Shown: in pieces, positions 7,195 through 7,997 of the stretch
Layout: each line of letters starts with the position of its first letter
How positions within the stretch are numbered: the first letter of the stretch is position 1
Position numbers and translations under genes: made by a program
Source of the DNA: Blastocatellia bacterium
Lineage (GTDB): Bacteria > Acidobacteriota > Blastocatellia > Pyrinomonadales > Pyrinomonadaceae
Length of the DNA: 7,997 nt
Assembly (NCBI GenBank): GCA_003175865.1
Contig: PSRF01000343.1
Span: 1 to 7,997, forward strand
Direction: 5' to 3'
The notes under the pieces: generated by a model
Database searches by the model: none
The model's input: only the letters and a program-made list of their open reading frames with translations
What the model was told of the DNA's origin: nothing

Positions 7195-7997
7195 CGCTTA
7201 AGACACCGAGATTCAGATGAAGCACCGCGCTCTTTGGCGATGCGATCAACGAGGTGTGGTAAAGCTCAGATTCGGACGACCATGCGTGTATGCGTTCGTG
7301 CACCGGCATAAAAGACAGCCCGATCCAAACTGCGAGAACGACAACTGCACTCCAACGCGGCAATCGGAACTTTGATACAACTGCTGCGAGAACGGCGCTG
7401 ATCGCCAGAACGATTCCGACTGAAGCAGTATAGGCATAACGCTCGGCCACCAATTGATAAAGCTGAAGAATTTGCGCGAAGGGCATGAGGGCGATGGCGG
7501 CGCCAAAGAGGCCGGCCGCGAACAAAGGTACGTAACACCGCAGCCAAATGGCGACGGCTGCGAGGCCGACGATCGTCAGCCATGCCGCGAAATAGATCCC
7601 CGAGCGGAACGTCAAATCAATGAATTCCGTCGAACGCTCCATACTCATCGCCGGGGGATAGATGGTCCACGAGACGTACTTAGCAACACTGACCGGGCCT
7701 CGCAAAAGAATTTCCGCCAACGGTTGAAAAGACGCCGAGGGCTGATGGAAAACGGCCGTACGGAGCACTACGTACGAGGCCAGTGGGATCGAAACAGCAA
7801 CAATGACATTCATAGTCGATCGCCAACGCAGGGCTGCGGGGCTGCACCAGATAACTGTGGGGATTGCCACGAGTGGCCCCACGATTCCTGCTTCGTGACT
7901 CAGTAGCGCACGAGCTGAGAGTCATCAGCAACAAGTATTTCCAGCTACGACCTTCGGCATATTTCAAAGCACAGAATTCGTCCAGCAAAACAAAAAA
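7112..7997 (-). pseudogene. Multi-span membrane protein (TMTC/glycosyltransferase-39-like), frameshifted and cut by the window edge
   Basis: This is the membrane part of a protein whose TPR tail is encoded in another frame at 6712-7194. Two pieces are needed. From the right edge to about 7917 the frame reads FFVLLDEFCALKYAEG, then WKYLLLMTL. From about 7915 a shifted frame reads ARALLSHEAGIVGPLVAIP and continues to 7112. The second frame has a TGA at 7924-7922, so it cannot extend upstream by itself. Downstream come about six hydrophobic segments, the family-like YQLVAERYAYTASVG, and HAWSSESELYHTSL with PKSAVLHLNLGVL, the usual junction from last helix to first TPR. Such proteins (PMT/TMTC fold) typically transfer sugars, or are uncharacterised membrane TPR proteins. 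The N-terminal part, with any catalytic acidic residues, lies off the window. It could be a true pseudogene or an intact gene with assembly errors; the smooth joining of frames supports a single original gene. Confidence 0.75.

Noticed and set aside
7454..7906. Plus-strand reading frame of 150 codons opposite the membrane gene
   Set aside because: The protein is rich in Arg, Asn and Gly and has no domain; the minus strand there encodes convincing membrane helices and family motifs.
1..7997. CRISPR arrays, insertion sequences, attachment sites and replication origins
   Set aside because: No regularly spaced repeats, transposase genes, tRNA-linked direct repeats or clustered DnaA-box-like words were seen by eye.

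Overview
The window looks like a piece of a soil-type Acidobacteriota genome, possibly of the Blastocatellia/Pyrinomonadaceae kind. This is an inference from gene architecture and roughly balanced base composition. The strongest clue is a sigma factor of the TIGR02999 (Sig-70_X6) type joined to a very large Ser/Thr kinase with a C-terminal PD40/WD40-like propeller, a pairing greatly expanded in that phylum. All protein genes read on the minus strand. The odd length, a left edge at the first base of an intron hairpin and an A-rich right edge suggest that the window may be a whole short contig.

Layout from left to right. Positions 1-72 hold the last part of a group II intron on the plus strand: domain V, then a domain VI-like hairpin. 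The rest of the intron lies off the left edge. It ends about 40 bp beyond the stop codon of the kinase gene (113-3127, minus). The sigma factor gene (3124-3705, minus) lies upstream of the kinase gene and overlaps it by 4 bases (ATGA), so the two are probably co-translated from a candidate promoter at 3743-3771. Positions 3706-4244 carry no protein gene but contain a degenerate 5S rRNA-like sequence on the plus strand (about 4048-4155), far from any 16S or 23S gene.

The right half is a second minus-strand cluster, in transcription order: a multi-membrane-span protein with C-terminal tetratricopeptide repeats (TMTC/glycosyltransferase-39-like, off the right edge to 6712), a TauD/TfdA-type Fe(II)/2-oxoglutarate dioxygenase (6715-5582) and an APC-family amino-acid permease (5564-4245). 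The first two overlap by an ATGA and the last two are 17 bp apart, so this is probably one transcript. The membrane/TPR gene is broken twice: a frame change near 7905-7922, and a frame change with about 26 bases missing near 7160-7195.

Functionally, the left half is a signalling module in which a membrane kinase with an outward-facing propeller is coupled to its own sigma factor. The right half pairs an amino-acid-type transporter with an oxygenase that probably modifies a small molecule; its substrate cannot be read from the sequence. No complete novel defence or mobile system is visible. The items most worth a second look are the intron end, the orphan 5S remnant and the broken membrane/TPR gene.
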